Shown piece by piece: positions 38,510 through 49,492 of a stretch of 64,000 nt of DNA. The stretch lies in contig NC_079879.1 of the NCBI RefSeq assembly GCF_029227915.1, positions 28,774,501 to 28,838,500 of the forward strand, given 5' to 3'. Positions within the stretch are counted from its first letter, which is position 1. Every line of letters starts with the position of its first letter. Made by a program: the position numbers and the translations under genes. The DNA is from Hydractinia symbiolongicarpus (Eukaryota; Cnidaria; Hydrozoa; Anthoathecata; Hydractiniidae). The notes beneath the pieces are model-generated. The model was not told the origin of the DNA, ran no database searches, and worked only from the letters and a program-made list of their open reading frames with translations.

Positions 38510-40811
38510 CGCGGGTTTTCGTTTGCCGGCGATTAAACATCTTTTATTCAGCGTCTCCTCAAAAATGAAAACATTTTTAAAAACTACAAGTCTCATGGGC
38601 TTTAGTGGTGAAATAATAATTTAAAAAATCGTTTGGGAAATGAGTTTACTCTCTGGGTACTTTCTTTGTATACTTTTGACTATACGGGCCGAGTCCAGGA
38701 TTTACGGGAAATAGCAGGTTTTCGTTTGCCGGCGATTAAACTTCTTTTATTCAGCGTCTCATTAAAAATGAAAACATTTTTGAAAACTACAAGTCTCATG
38801 CGGTTTAGTGGTGAACAAATAAATTAAAAAATTGTTCGGGAAATGAGTTTACTCCCTGGGTACTTTCTTTGTATACTTTTGACTATACGGGCCAAGCCGG
38901 GATTTACGGGAAATGGCGGGTTTGTGTTTGCCGGCGATTAAAGGTCTTTTATTCAGCGTCTCATCAAAAATGAAAACATTTTTGAAAACTACAAGTCTCA
39001 TGCGTTTTAGTGGTGAAAAGTAATATAAAAAATCGCTCGGGAAATGAGTTTACTCCCTGGGTACTTTCTTTGTATACTTTTGACTATACGGGCCGAGTCC
39101 GGGATTTACGGGATATCGCAGGTTTTCGTTTGCCGGCGATTAAACTTCTTTTATTCAGCGTCTCATCAAAAATGAAAACATTTTTGAAAACTACAATCTC
39201 ATGGGCTTTAGTGGTGAAATAATAATTTAAAAAATCGTTTAGGAAATTAGTTTACTCCCTGGGTACTTTCTTTGTATACTTTTGACTATACGGGCCGAGT
39301 CCGGGATTTACGGGATATCGCAGGTTTTCGTTTGCCGGCGATTAAACTTCTTTTATTCAGCGTCTCATCAAAAATGAAAACATTTTTGAAAACTACATGT
39401 CTCATGCGTTTTAGTGGTGAAATAATAATTTAAAAAATCGTTTGGGAAATGAGTTTACTCCCTGGGTACTTTCTTTGTATACTTTTGAGTATACGGGCCG
39501 AGTCCGGGATTTACGGGAAATCGCAGGTTTTCGTTTGCCGGCGATTAAACTTCTTTTATTCAGCGTCTTATCAAAAATGAAAACATTTTTGAAAACTACA
39601 AGTCTCATGCGTTTTAGTGGTGAAAAAATAATTTAAAAAATCGTTCGGGAAATGCGTTTTCGCGGGTTTTCGTTTGCCGGCGATTAAACATCTTTTATTC
39701 AGCGTCTCCTCAAAAATGAAAACATTTTTAAAAACTACAAGTCTCATGGGCTTTAGTGGTGAAATAATAATTTAAAAAATCGTTTGGGAAATGAGTTTAC
39801 TCTCTGGGTACTTTCTTTGTATACTTTTGACTATACGGGCCGAGTCCAGGATTTACGGGAAATAGCAGGTTTTCGTTTGCCGGCGATTAAACTTCTTTTA
39901 TTCAGCGTCTCATTAAAAATGAAAACATTTTTGAAAACTACAAGTCTCATGCGGTTTAGTGGTGAACAAATAAATTAAAAAATTGTTCGGGAAATGAGTT
40001 TACTCCCTGGGTACTTTCTTTGTATACTTTTGACTATACGGGCCAAGCCGGGATTTACGGGAAATGGCGGGTTTGTGTTTGCCGGCGATTAAAGGTCTTT
40101 TATTCAGCGTCTCATCAAAAATGAAAACATTTTTGAAAACTACAAGTCTCATGCGTTTTAGTGGTGAAAAGTAATATAAAAAATCGCTCGGGAAATGAGT
40201 TTACTCCCTGGGTACTTTCTTTGTATACTTTTGACTATACGGGCCGAGTCCGGGATTTACGGGGAGTCGCGGGTTTTCGTTTGCCGGCGATTAAACTTCT
40301 TTTATTCAGCGTGTCATCAAAAATGAAAACATTTTTAAAAACTACAATCTCATGGGCTTTAGTGGTGAAATAATAATTTAAAAAATCGTTTAGGAAATTA
40401 GTTTACTCCCTGGGTACTTTCTTTGTATACTTTTGACTATACGGGCCGAGTCCGGGATTTACGGGATATCGCAGGTTTTCGTTTGCCGGCGATTAAACTT
40501 CTTTTATTCAGCGTCTCATCAAAAATGAAAACATTTTTGAAAACTACATGTCTCATGCGTTTTAGTGGTGAAATAATAGTTTAAAAAATCGTTTGGGAAA
40601 TGAGTTTACTCCCTGGGTACTTTCTTTGTATACTTTTGAGTATACGGGCCGAGTCCGGGATTTACGGGAAATCGCAGGTTTTCGTTTGCCGGCGATTAAA
40701 CTTCTTTTATTCAGCGTCTTATCAAAAATGAAAACATTTTTGAAAACTACAAGTCTCATGCGTTTTAGTGGTGAAAAAATAATTTAAAAAATCGTTCGGG
40801 AAATGCGTTTA
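38510..40811 (+). repeat. 1,151-bp duplication with truncated monomer
   Basis: Copy 1 is 38,510-39,660 and copy 2 is 39,661-40,811. The join fuses AAATGCGTTT of an F monomer to TCGCGGGTTTTCG of another, which leaves a 139-bp monomer that lacks 64 bp including the hairpin and the G-rich core. Both copies run A-variant, A (CTCTCTGGG), E, H, G, T. In copy 1 the H monomer carries a patch of G-like sequence (39,113-39,186) that copy 2 lacks. Confidence 0.87.
39649..39787 (+). repeat. Truncated 139-bp monomer
   Basis: F-type sequence up to AAATGCGTTT (ending near 39,659) joins TCGCGGGTTTTCG, so 64 bp are missing compared with the copy at 38,434. Hairpin, GTATAC sites and G-rich core are lost, while GCCGGC and the A/T dyad region remain. 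The overlap at the join is about one base. Confidence 0.85.
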
Positions 40812-41813
40812 CACCCTGGGTACTTTCTTTGTATACTTTTTACTATACGGGCCGAGTCCGGGATTTACGGGAAATCGCAGGTTTTCGTTTGCCGGCGATT
40901 AAACTTCTTTTATCCAGTGTCTCATCAAAAATGAAAACATTTTTAAAAACTACAATCTCATGGGCTTTAGTGGTGAAATAATAATTTAAAAAATCGTTTA
41001 GGAAATTAGTTTACTCCCTGGGTACTTTCTTTGTATACTTTTGACTATACGGGCCGAGTCCGGGATTTACGGGAAATCGCAGGTTTTCGTTTGCCGGCGA
41101 TTAAACTTCTTTTATTCAGCGTCTCATCAAAAATGAAAACATTTTTAAAAACTACAAGTCTCATGCGTTTTAGTGGTGAAAAAATAATTTAAAAATTTGT
41201 TCGGGAAATAAGTTTACTCACTGGGTACTTTCCTTGTATACTTTTGACTATACGGGCCGAGTCCGGGATTTACGGAAAATCGCAGGTTTTCGTTTGCCGG
41301 CGATTAAACTTCTTATATTCAGCGTCTCATCAAAAATGAAAACATTTCTGAAAACTACAAGTCTCATGCGTTTTAGTGGTGAAAAAATAATTTAAAAATT
41401 TGTTCGGGAAATGAGTTTACTCACTGGGTACTTTCCTTGTATACTTTTAACTATACGGGCCGAGTCCGGGATTTACGGGAAATCGCGGGTTTTCGTTTGC
41501 CGGCGATTAAACTTCTTTTATTCAGCGTCTCATCAAAAATGAAAACATTTTTAAAAACTACAAGTCTCATGGGCTTTAGTGGTGAAATAATAATTTAAAA
41601 AATCGTTTGGGAAATGAGTTTACTCCCTGGGTACTTTCTTTGTATACTTTTGACTATACGGGCCGAGTCCGGCATTTACGGGAAATCGCGGGTTTTCGTT
41701 TGCCGGCGATTAAACATCTTTTATTCAGCGTCTCCTCAAAAATGAAAACATTTTTAAAAACTACAAGTCTCTTGGGCTTTAGTGGTGAAATAATAATTTA
41801 AAAAATCGTTTGG
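40812..41813 (+). repeat. Linking zone F-G-C-C-A
   Basis: Five monomers resemble the C, C, A series that precedes the E-H-G blocks elsewhere (36,811-38,620). Variants are TTTTTACTATACGG near 40,840, CCGGCATTT near 41,670 and CTCTTGGGC near 41,770. No gene or non-satellite DNA is present. Confidence 0.75.
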
Positions 41814-44800
41814 GAAATGAGTTTACTCCCTGGGTACTTTCTTTGTATACTTTTGACTATACGGGCCGAGTCCAGGATTTACGGGAAATAGCAGGTTTTC
41901 GTTTGCCGGCCATTAAACTTCTTTTATTAAGCGTCTCATTAAAAATAAAAACATTTTTGAAAACTACAAGTCTCATGCGGTTTAGTGGTGAACAAATAAT
42001 TTAAAAAATTGTTCGGGAAATGAGTTTACTCCCTGGGTACTTTCTTTGTATACTTTTGACTATAAGGGCCAAGCCGGGATTTACGGGAAATGGCGGGTTT
42101 GTGTTTGCCGGCGATTAAAGGTCTTTTATTCAGCGTCTCATCAAAAATGAAAGCATTTTTGAAAACTACAAGTCTCATGCGTTTTAGTGGTGAAAAGTAA
42201 TATAAAAAATCGCTCGGGAAATGAGTTTACTCCCTGGGTACTTTCTTTGTATACTTTTTACTATACGGGCCGAGTCCGGGATTTACGGGGAGTCGCGGGT
42301 TTTCGTTTGCCGGCGATTAAACTTCTTTTATTCAGCGTGTCATCAAAAATGAAAACATTTTTAAAAACTACAATCTCATGGGCTTTAGTGGTGAAATAAT
42401 AATTTAAAAAATCGTTTAGGAAATTAGTTTACTCCCTGGGTACTTTCTTTGTATACTTTTCACTATACGGGCCGAGTCCGGGATTTACGAGATATCGCAG
42501 GTTTTCGTTTGCCGGCGATTAAACTTCTTTTATTCAGCGTCTCATCAAAAATGAAAACATTTTTGAAAACTACAAATCTCATGCGTTTTAGTGGTGAAAT
42601 AATAATTTAAAAAATCGTTTGGGAAATGAGTTTACTCCCTGGGTACTTTCTTTGTATACTTTTGAGTATACGGGCCGAGTCCGGGATTTACGGGAAATCG
42701 CAGGTTTTCGTTTGCCGGCGATTAAACTTCTTTTATTCAGCGTCTTATTAAAAATGAAAACATTTTTGAAAACTACAAGTCTCATGCGTTTTAGTGGTGA
42801 AAAAATAATTTAAAAAATCGTTCGGGAAATGCGTTTACACCCTGGGTACTTTCTTTGTATACTTTTGACTATACGGGCCGAGTCCGGGATTTACGGGAAA
42901 TCGCAGGTTTTCGTTTGCCGGCGATTAAACTTCTTTTATCCAGTGTCTCATCAAAAATGAAAACATTTTTAAAAACTACAATCTCATGGGCTTTAGTGGT
43001 GAAATAATAATTTAAAAAATCGTTTAGGAAATTAGTTTACTCCCTGGGTACTTTCTTTGTATACTTTTGACTATACGGGCCGAGTCCGGGATTTACGGGA
43101 AATCGCAGGCTTTCGTTTGCCGGCGATTAAACTTCTTTTATTCAGCGTCTCATCAAAAATGAAAACATTTTTAAAAACTACAATTCTCATGCGTTTTAGT
43201 GGTGAAATAAAAATTTAAAAAATCGTTTGGGAAATGAGTTTACTCCCTGGGTACTTTCTTTGTATACTTTTGAGTATACGGGCCGAGTCCGGGATTTACG
43301 GGAAATCGCAGGTTTTCGTTTGCCGGCGATTAAACTTCTTTTATTCAGCGTCTCATCAAAAATGAAAACATTTTTGAAAACTACAAGTCTCATGGGCTTT
43401 AGTGGTGAAATAATAATTTAAAAAATCGTTTGGGAAATGAGTTTACTCCCTGGGTACTTTCTTTGTATACTTTTGACTATACGGGCCGAGTCCAGGATTT
43501 ACGGGAAATAGCAGGTTTTCGTTTGCCGGCGATTAAACTTCTTTTATTCAGCGTCTCATTAAAAATGAAAACATTTTTGAAAACTACAAGTCTCATGCGG
43601 TTTAGTGGTGTACAAATAATTTAAAAAATTGTTCGGGAAATGAGTTTACTCCCTGGGTACTTTCTTTGTATACTTTTGACTATACGGGCCAAGCCGGGAT
43701 TCACGGGAAATGGCGGGTTTGTGTTTGCCGGCGATTAAAGGTCTTTTATTCAGCGTCTCATCAAAAATGAAAACATTTTTGAAAACTACAAGTCTCATGC
43801 GTTTTAGTGGTGAAAAGTAATATAAAAAATCGCTCGGGAAATGAAATTACTCCCTGGGTACTTTCTTTGTATACTTTTGACTATACGGGCCGAGTCCGGG
43901 ATTTACGCGGAGTCGCGGGTTTTCGTTTGCCGGCGATTAAACTTCTTTTATTCAGCGTGTCATCAAAAATGAAAACATTTTTAAAAACTACAATCTCATG
44001 GGCTTTAGTGGTGAAATAATAATTTAAAAAATCGTTTAGGAAATTAGTTTACTCCCTGGGTACTTTCTTTGTATACTTTTGACTATACGGGCCGAGTCCG
44101 GGATTTACGGGATATCGCAGGTTTTCGTTTGCCGGCGATTAAACTTCTTTTATTCAGCGTCTCATCAAAAATGAAAACATTTTTGAAAACTACAATTCTC
44201 ATGCGTTTTAGTGGTGAAATAATAATTTAAAAAATCGTTTGGGAAATGAATTTACTCCCTGGGTACTTTCTTTGTATACTTTTGAGTATACGGGCCGAGT
44301 CCGGGATTTACGGGAAATCGCAGGTTTTCGTTTGCCGGCGATTAAACTTCTTTTATTCAGCGTCTTATCAAAAATGAAAACATTTTTGAAAACTACAAGT
44401 CTCATGCGTTTTAGTGGTGAAAAAATAATTTAAAAAATCGTTCGGGAAATGCGTTTACACCCTGGGTACTTCCTTTGTATACTTTTGACTATACGGGCCG
44501 AGTCCGGGATTTACGGGAAATCGCAGGTTTTCGTTTGCCGGCGATTAAACTTCTTTTATCCAGTGTCTCATCAAAAATGAAAACATTTTTAAAAACTACC
44601 ATCTCATGGGATTTAGTGGTGAAATAATAATTTAAAAAATCGTTTAGGAAATTAGTTTACTCCCTGGGTACCTTCTTTGTATACTTTTGACTATACGGGC
44701 CGAGTCCGGGATTTACGGGGAGTCGCGGGTTTTCGTTTGCCGGCGATTAAACTTCTTTTATTCAGCGTGTCATCAAAAATGAAAACATTTTTAAAAACTA

Positions 44801-45052
44801 CAATCTCATGGGCTTTAGTGGTGAAATAATAATTTAAAAAATCGTTTAGGAAATTAGTTTACTCCCTGGGTACTTTCTTTGTATACTTTTGACTATACGG
44901 GCCGAGTCCGGGATTTACGGGATATCGCAGGTTTTCGTTTGCCGGCGATTAAACTTCTTTTATTCAGCGTCTCATCAAAAATGAAAACATTTTTGAAAAC
45001 TACAATTCTCATGCGTTTTAGTGGTGAAATAATAATTTAAAAAATCGTTTGG
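41814..45052 (+). repeat. 1,620-bp (8-mer) HOR, two copies
   Basis: Units begin at 41,814 and 43,434 and run A (TCCAGG with AATAGCAGG), E, H, G (with GATATCGCAGG), T, F, G. The last monomer differs: copy 1 has a T copy, while copy 2 passes through a G/H hybrid and another G copy. Local variants are GGCCATTAAAC and CTATAAGGGCC in copy 1 and GTGTACAAATAA and ACGCGGAGTCG in copy 2. Confidence 0.82.
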
Positions 45053-45520
45053 GAAATGAGTTTACTCCCTGGGTACTTTCTTTGTATACTTTTGAGTATA
45101 CGGGCCGAGTCTGGGATTTACGGGAAATCGCAGGTTTTCGTTTGCCGGCGATTAAACTTCTTTTATTCAGCGTCTTATCAAAAATGAAAACATTTTTGAA
45201 AACTACAAGTCTCATGCGTTTTAGTGGTGAAAAAATAATTTAAAAAATCGTTCGGGAAATGCGTTTACACCCTGGGTACTTTCTTTGTATACTTTTGACT
45301 ATACGGGCCGAGTCCGGGATTTACGGGAAATCGCAGGTTTTCGTTTGCCGGCGATTAAACTTCTTTTATCCAGTGTCTCATCAAAAATGAAAACATTTTT
45401 AAAAACTACCATCTCATGGGATTTAGTGGTGAAATAATAATTTAAAAAATCGTTTAGGAAATTAGTTTACTCCCTGGGTACCTTCTTTGTATACTTTTGA
45501 CTATACGGGCCGAGTCCGGG
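44243..45520 (+). repeat. 810-bp (4-mer) duplication
   Basis: The T-F-G/H-G series starting at 44,243 is repeated from 45,053. Paired marks 810 bp apart are ACTACCATCTC and GGGATTTAGTGG (near 44,600 and 45,410) and GGGTACCTTC (near 44,668 and 45,478). Homology stops near 45,520, where the first copy has the H form (GGGGAGTCG) and the second has GGGAAATCGCAGG. Confidence 0.82.
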
Positions 45521-45691
45521 ATTTACGGGAAATCGCAGGTTTTCGTTTGCCGGCGATTAAACTTCTTTTATTCAGCGTCTCATCAAAAATGAAAACATTT
45601 TTAAAAACTACAATTCTCATGCGTTTTAGTGGTGAAATAATAATTTAAAAAATCGTTTGGGAAATGAGTTTACTCCCTGGGTACTTTCTTT

Positions 45692-45709
45692 GTATACTTT
45701 TGAGTATAC
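45692..45709. other. Perfect 7-bp hairpin of type T monomers
   Basis: GTATACT and AGTATAC flank a TTTG loop, giving a perfect 7-bp stem with a 4-nt loop. The same hairpin is seen in type T copies throughout the array, for example 232-249. In type A the right arm reads ACTATAC, which puts a C-C mismatch in the stem. GTATAC is itself a palindrome, so the two half-sites can also be read as direct repeats. Whether it forms a cruciform or binds a protein is not shown. Confidence 0.8.
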
Positions 45710-45785
45710 GGGCCGAGTCCGGGATTTACGGGAAATCGCAGGTTTTCGTTTGCCGGCGATTAAACTTCTTTTATTCAACGTCTCA

Positions 45786-45807
45786 TCAAAAATGAAAACA
45801 TTTTTGA
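45786..45807. other. 22-bp A/T-rich dyad, 9-bp arms, AAAA spacer
   Basis: The arms TCAAAAATG and CATTTTTGA are perfect reverse complements separated by AAAA. The same perfect dyad is at 326-347 and in many other monomers. Variants with CATTTTTAA or CATTTCTGA carry a mismatch in the arm. Together with the hairpin about 80 bp upstream, each intact type T monomer has two short dyads. Short dyads are a reported trait of centromeric satellites that lack a CENP-B box; applying that idea here is inference. Confidence 0.8.
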
Positions 45808-45837
45808 AAACTACAAGTCTCATGCGTTTTAGTGGTG

Positions 45838-45856
45838 AAAAAATAATTTAAAAAAT
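45838..45856. other. 19-bp A/T-only stretch at the monomer end
   Basis: The end of the monomer is an uninterrupted A/T run made of two A-tracts around ATAATTTA. With the A- and T-tracts of the dyad upstream, this places short A-tracts near helical spacing, so intrinsic curvature or nucleosome positioning is plausible. That is inference. The stretch is conserved in most copies; variants read GAAAAGATAATTT, GAAATAATAATTT or GAAAAAGTAATATA. Confidence 0.6.
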
Positions 45857-48800
45857 CGTTCGGGAAATGCGTTTACACCCTGGGTACTTTCTTTGTATAT
45901 TTTTGACTATACGGGCCGAGTCCGGGATTTACGGGAAATCGCAGGTTTTCATTTGCCGGCGATTAAACTTCTTTTATCCAGTGTCGCATCAAAAATGAAA
46001 ACATTTTTAAAAACTACAAGTCTCATGCGTTTTAGTGGTGAAAAAATAATTTAAAAATTCGTTCCGGAAATAAGTTTACTCACTGGGTACTTTCCTTGTA
46101 TACTTTTGACTATACGGGCCGAGTCCGGGATTTACGGGAAATCACAGGTTTTCGTTTGACGGCGATTAAACTTTTTATATTCAGCGTCTCATCAAAAATG
46201 AAAACATTTCTGAAAACTACAAGTCTCATGCGTTTTAGTGGTGAAAAAATAATTTAAAAATTCGTTCGGGAAATGAGTTTACTCACTGGGTACTTTCCTT
46301 GTATACTTTTAACTATACGGGCCGAGTCCGGGATTTACGGGAAATCGCGGGTTTTCGTTTGCCGGCGAATAAACTTCTTTTATTCAGCGTCCCATCAAAA
46401 ATGAAAACATTTTTAAAAACTACAAGTCTCATGGGCTTTAGTGGTGAAATAATAATTTAAAAAATCGTTTAGGAAATTAGTTTACTCCCTGGGTACTTTC
46501 TTTGTATACTTTTGACTATACGGGCCGAGTCCGGGATTTACGGGATTTCGCAGGTTTTCGTTTGCCGGCGATTAAACTTCTTTTATTCAGCGTCTCATCA
46601 AAAATGAAAACATTTTTAAAAACTACAAGTCTCATGCGTTTTAGTGGTGAAAAAATAATTTAAAAATTCGTTCGGGAAATAAGTTTACTCACTGGGTACT
46701 TTCCTTGTATACTTTTGACTATACGGGCCGAGTCCGGGATTTACGGGAAATCGCAAGTTTTCGTTTGCCGCCGATTAAACTTCTTATATTCAGCGTCTCA
46801 TCAAAAATGAAAACATTTCTGAAAACTACAAGTCTCATGTGTTTTAGTGGTGAAAAAATAATTTAAAAATTCGTTCGGGAAATCAGTTTACTCACTGGGT
46901 ACTTTCCTTGTATACTTTTAACTATACGGGCCGAGTCCGGGATTTACGGGAAATCGCGGGTTTTCGTTTGCCGGCGATTAAACTTCTTATATTCAGCGTC
47001 TCATCAAAAATGAAAACATTTTTAAAACCTACAAGTCTCATGCGTTTTAGTGGTGAAATAATAATTTAAAAAATCGTTTGGGAAATGAGTTTACTCCCTG
47101 GGTACTTTTTTGTATACTTTTGAGTATACGGGCCGAGTCCGGGATTTACGGGAAATCGCAGGTTTTCGTTTGCCAGCGATTAAACTTCTTTTATTCAGCG
47201 TCTCATCAAAAATGAAAACATTCTTGAAAACTACAAGTCTCATGCGTTTTAGTGGTGAAAAAATAATTTAAAAAATCGTTCGGGAAATGCGTTTACACCC
47301 TGGGTACTTTTTTTGTATACTTTTGACTATACGGGCCGAGTCCGGGATTTACGGGAAATCGCAGGTTTTCGTTTGCCGGCGATTAAACTTCTTTTATTCA
47401 GCGTCTCATCAAAAATGAAAACATTTTTAAAAACTACAAGTCTCATGCGTTTTAGTGGTGAAAAAATAATTTAAAAATTCGTTCGGGAAATACGTTTACT
47501 CACTGGGTACTTTCCTTGTATACTTTTGACTATACGGGCCGAGTCCGGGATTTACGGGAAATCGCAGGTTTTCGTTTGCCGGCGATTAAACTTCTTATAT
47601 TCAGCGTCTCATCAAAAATGAAAACATTTCTGAAAACTACAAGTCTCATGCGTTTTAGTGGTGAAAAAATAATTTAAAAAATCGTTCAGAAAATGCGTTT
47701 ACACCCTGGGTACTTTCTTTGTATACTTTGACTATACGGGCCAAGCCGGGATTTACGTGAAATGGCGGGTTTTTGTTTGCCGGCGATTAAACTTCTTTTA
47801 TTCAGAGTCTCATCAAAAATGAAAACATTTTTGAAAACTACAAGTCTCATGCGTTTTAGTGGTGAAAAAATAATTTAAAAAATTGTTAGGGAAATGAGTT
47901 TACTCCCTGGGTACTTTCTTTGTATACTTTTGACTATACGGGCTGAGTCCGGGATTTACGGGGAGTCGCGGGTTTTCGTTTGCCGGCGATTAAACTTCTT
48001 TTATTCAGCGTCTCATCAAAAATGAAAACATTTTTGAAAACTACAAGTCTCATGCGTTTTAGTGGTGAAAAGATAATTTAAAAAATCGTTTTGGAAAAGA
48101 GTTTACTCACAGGGTACTTTCTTTGTATACATTCGACTATAGGGGCCAAGCCCGGGATTTACGGGAAATCGCGGGTTTTCGTTAGCCGGCGATTAAACCA
48201 CTTTCATTAAGCGTTTCATCAAAAATGAAAACATTTCTGAAAACTACAAGTCTCATGCGTTTTAGTGGTGAAAAAATAATTTAAAAAATCGTTCGGGAAA
48301 TGAGTTTACTCCCTGGGTACTTTCTTTGTATACTTTTGACTATACGGGCCAAGCCGGGATTTACGGGAAATGGCGGGTTTTTGTTTGCCGGCGATTAAAC
48401 TTCTTTTATTCAGCGTCTTATCAAAAATGAAAACATTTTTAAAAACTACAAGTCTCATGGGCTTTAGTGGTGAAATAATAATTTAAAAAATCGTTTAGGA
48501 AATTAGTTTACTCCTTGGGTACTTTCTTTGTACACTTTTGACTATACGGGCCGAGTCCGGGATTTACGGGAAATCGCGGGTTTTCGTTTGCCAGCGATTA
48601 AACCACTTTCATTTAGCGTCTCATCAAAAATGAAAACATTTTTGAAAACTACAATTCTCATGCGTTTTAGTGGTGAAAAAATAAATTAAAAAATCGTTCG
48701 GGAAATGAGTTTACTCCCTGGGTACTACCTTTGTATACTTTTGACTATACGGGCCAAGCCCGGGATTTACGGGAAATCGCGGGTTTTCGTTTGCCCGAGA

Positions 48801-49480
48801 TTAAACTTCTTTTATTCAGCGTCTCATCAGAAATGAAAACATTTTTGAAAACTACAATTCTCAAGCGTTTTAGTGGTGAAAACATAATTTAAAAAATCGT
48901 TTTGGAAATGAGTTTACTCACAGGGTACTTTCTTTGTATACATTCGACTATACGGGCCAAGCCCGGGATTTACGGGAAATCGCGGGTTTTCGTTTGCCGG
49001 CGATTAAACCACTTTCATTAAGCGTCTCATTAAAAGTGAAAACATTTCTGAAAACTACAAGTCTCATGCGTTTTAGTGGTGAAAAAATAATTTAAAAATT
49101 CGTTCGGGAAATGAGTTTACTCACTGGGTACTTTCCTTGTATACTTTTAACTATACGGGCCGAGTCCGGTATTTACGGGAAATCGCGGGTTTTCGTTTGC
49201 CGGCGATTAAACATCTTTTATTCAGCGTCTCATCAAAAATGAAAACATTTTTAAAAACTACAAGTCTCATGGGCTTTAGTGGTGAAATAATAATTTAAAA
49301 AATCGTTTGGGAAATGAGTTTACTCCCTGGGTACTTTCTTTGTATACTTTTAAGTATACGGGCCGAGTCCGGGATTTGCGGGAAATCGCAGGTTTTCGTT
49401 TGCCGGCGATTAAACTTCTTTTATTCAGCGTCTCATCAAAAATGAAAACATTTTTGGAAACTACAAGTCTCATGCGTTTT

Positions 49481-49492
49481 GGGGGGGGGGGG
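49481..49492 (+). repeat. Poly-G tract (12 G) in a T monomer
   Basis: After CATGCGTTTT the usual AGTGGTG is replaced by 12 G, followed by AAAGTAAT. Sister monomers carry 10 G at 52,321-52,330 and 53,335-53,344, and GGGATGGG at 56,786-56,793. This is the only homopolymer of G in the window and is limited to this monomer lineage. Confidence 0.85.

Larger units (their letters stand above)
45661..45863 (+). repeat. Reference satellite monomer (type T, 203 bp)
   Basis: This copy is used to describe the anatomy of the unit. In order it contains: GAAATGAGTTTACTCCCTGG; a pyrimidine-rich stretch; a 7-bp hairpin (45,692-45,709); a G-rich core with three GGG runs (45,710-45,732); a GCCGGC palindrome (45,752-45,757); a 9-bp-arm dyad (45,786-45,807); and a 19-bp stretch of only A and T (45,838-45,856). 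Hand count gives 41 G, 34 C and 12 CpG in 203 bp, so GC is about 37% and CpG observed/expected about 1.75. It differs from most sisters by CAACG instead of CAGCG near 45,778. Since 203 is not a multiple of three, each following copy shifts the reading frame. Confidence 0.95.
45661..46786 (+). repeat. Long-range copy of the 29.3-kb and 33.2-kb series
   Basis: The order T, F, C-like, C, G, C-like and rare marks (GTATATTTTTGAC, GTTTGACGGCG, GGCGAATAAAC, CGTCCCATC) are those of 29,307 onward and 33,158 onward. The offsets are about 16.4 kb and 12.5 kb. Small differences such as GTCGCATC and AAACTTTTTATATTC mark it as an older relative. Confidence 0.75.

Noticed and set aside
45710-45760. tRNA- or 5S-like gene in the monomer
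   Set aside because: There is only a B-box-like match with a 3-bp arm; no acceptor, D or anticodon arm can be drawn.
45652-45760. Ancient half-length duplication inside the monomer (ATCGTTTGGG versus TTCGTTTGCC about 95 bp apart)
   Set aside because: Similarity fades after about seven bases and the two halves do not align further by eye.
45746-45762. TTCGTTTGCCGGCGA as a CENP-B box
   Set aside because: Only TTCGTT and scattered later positions match; the essential A and CGGG spacing of the CENP-B core is missing. The other TTCG sites (GTTCGGGAAATG) also fail.
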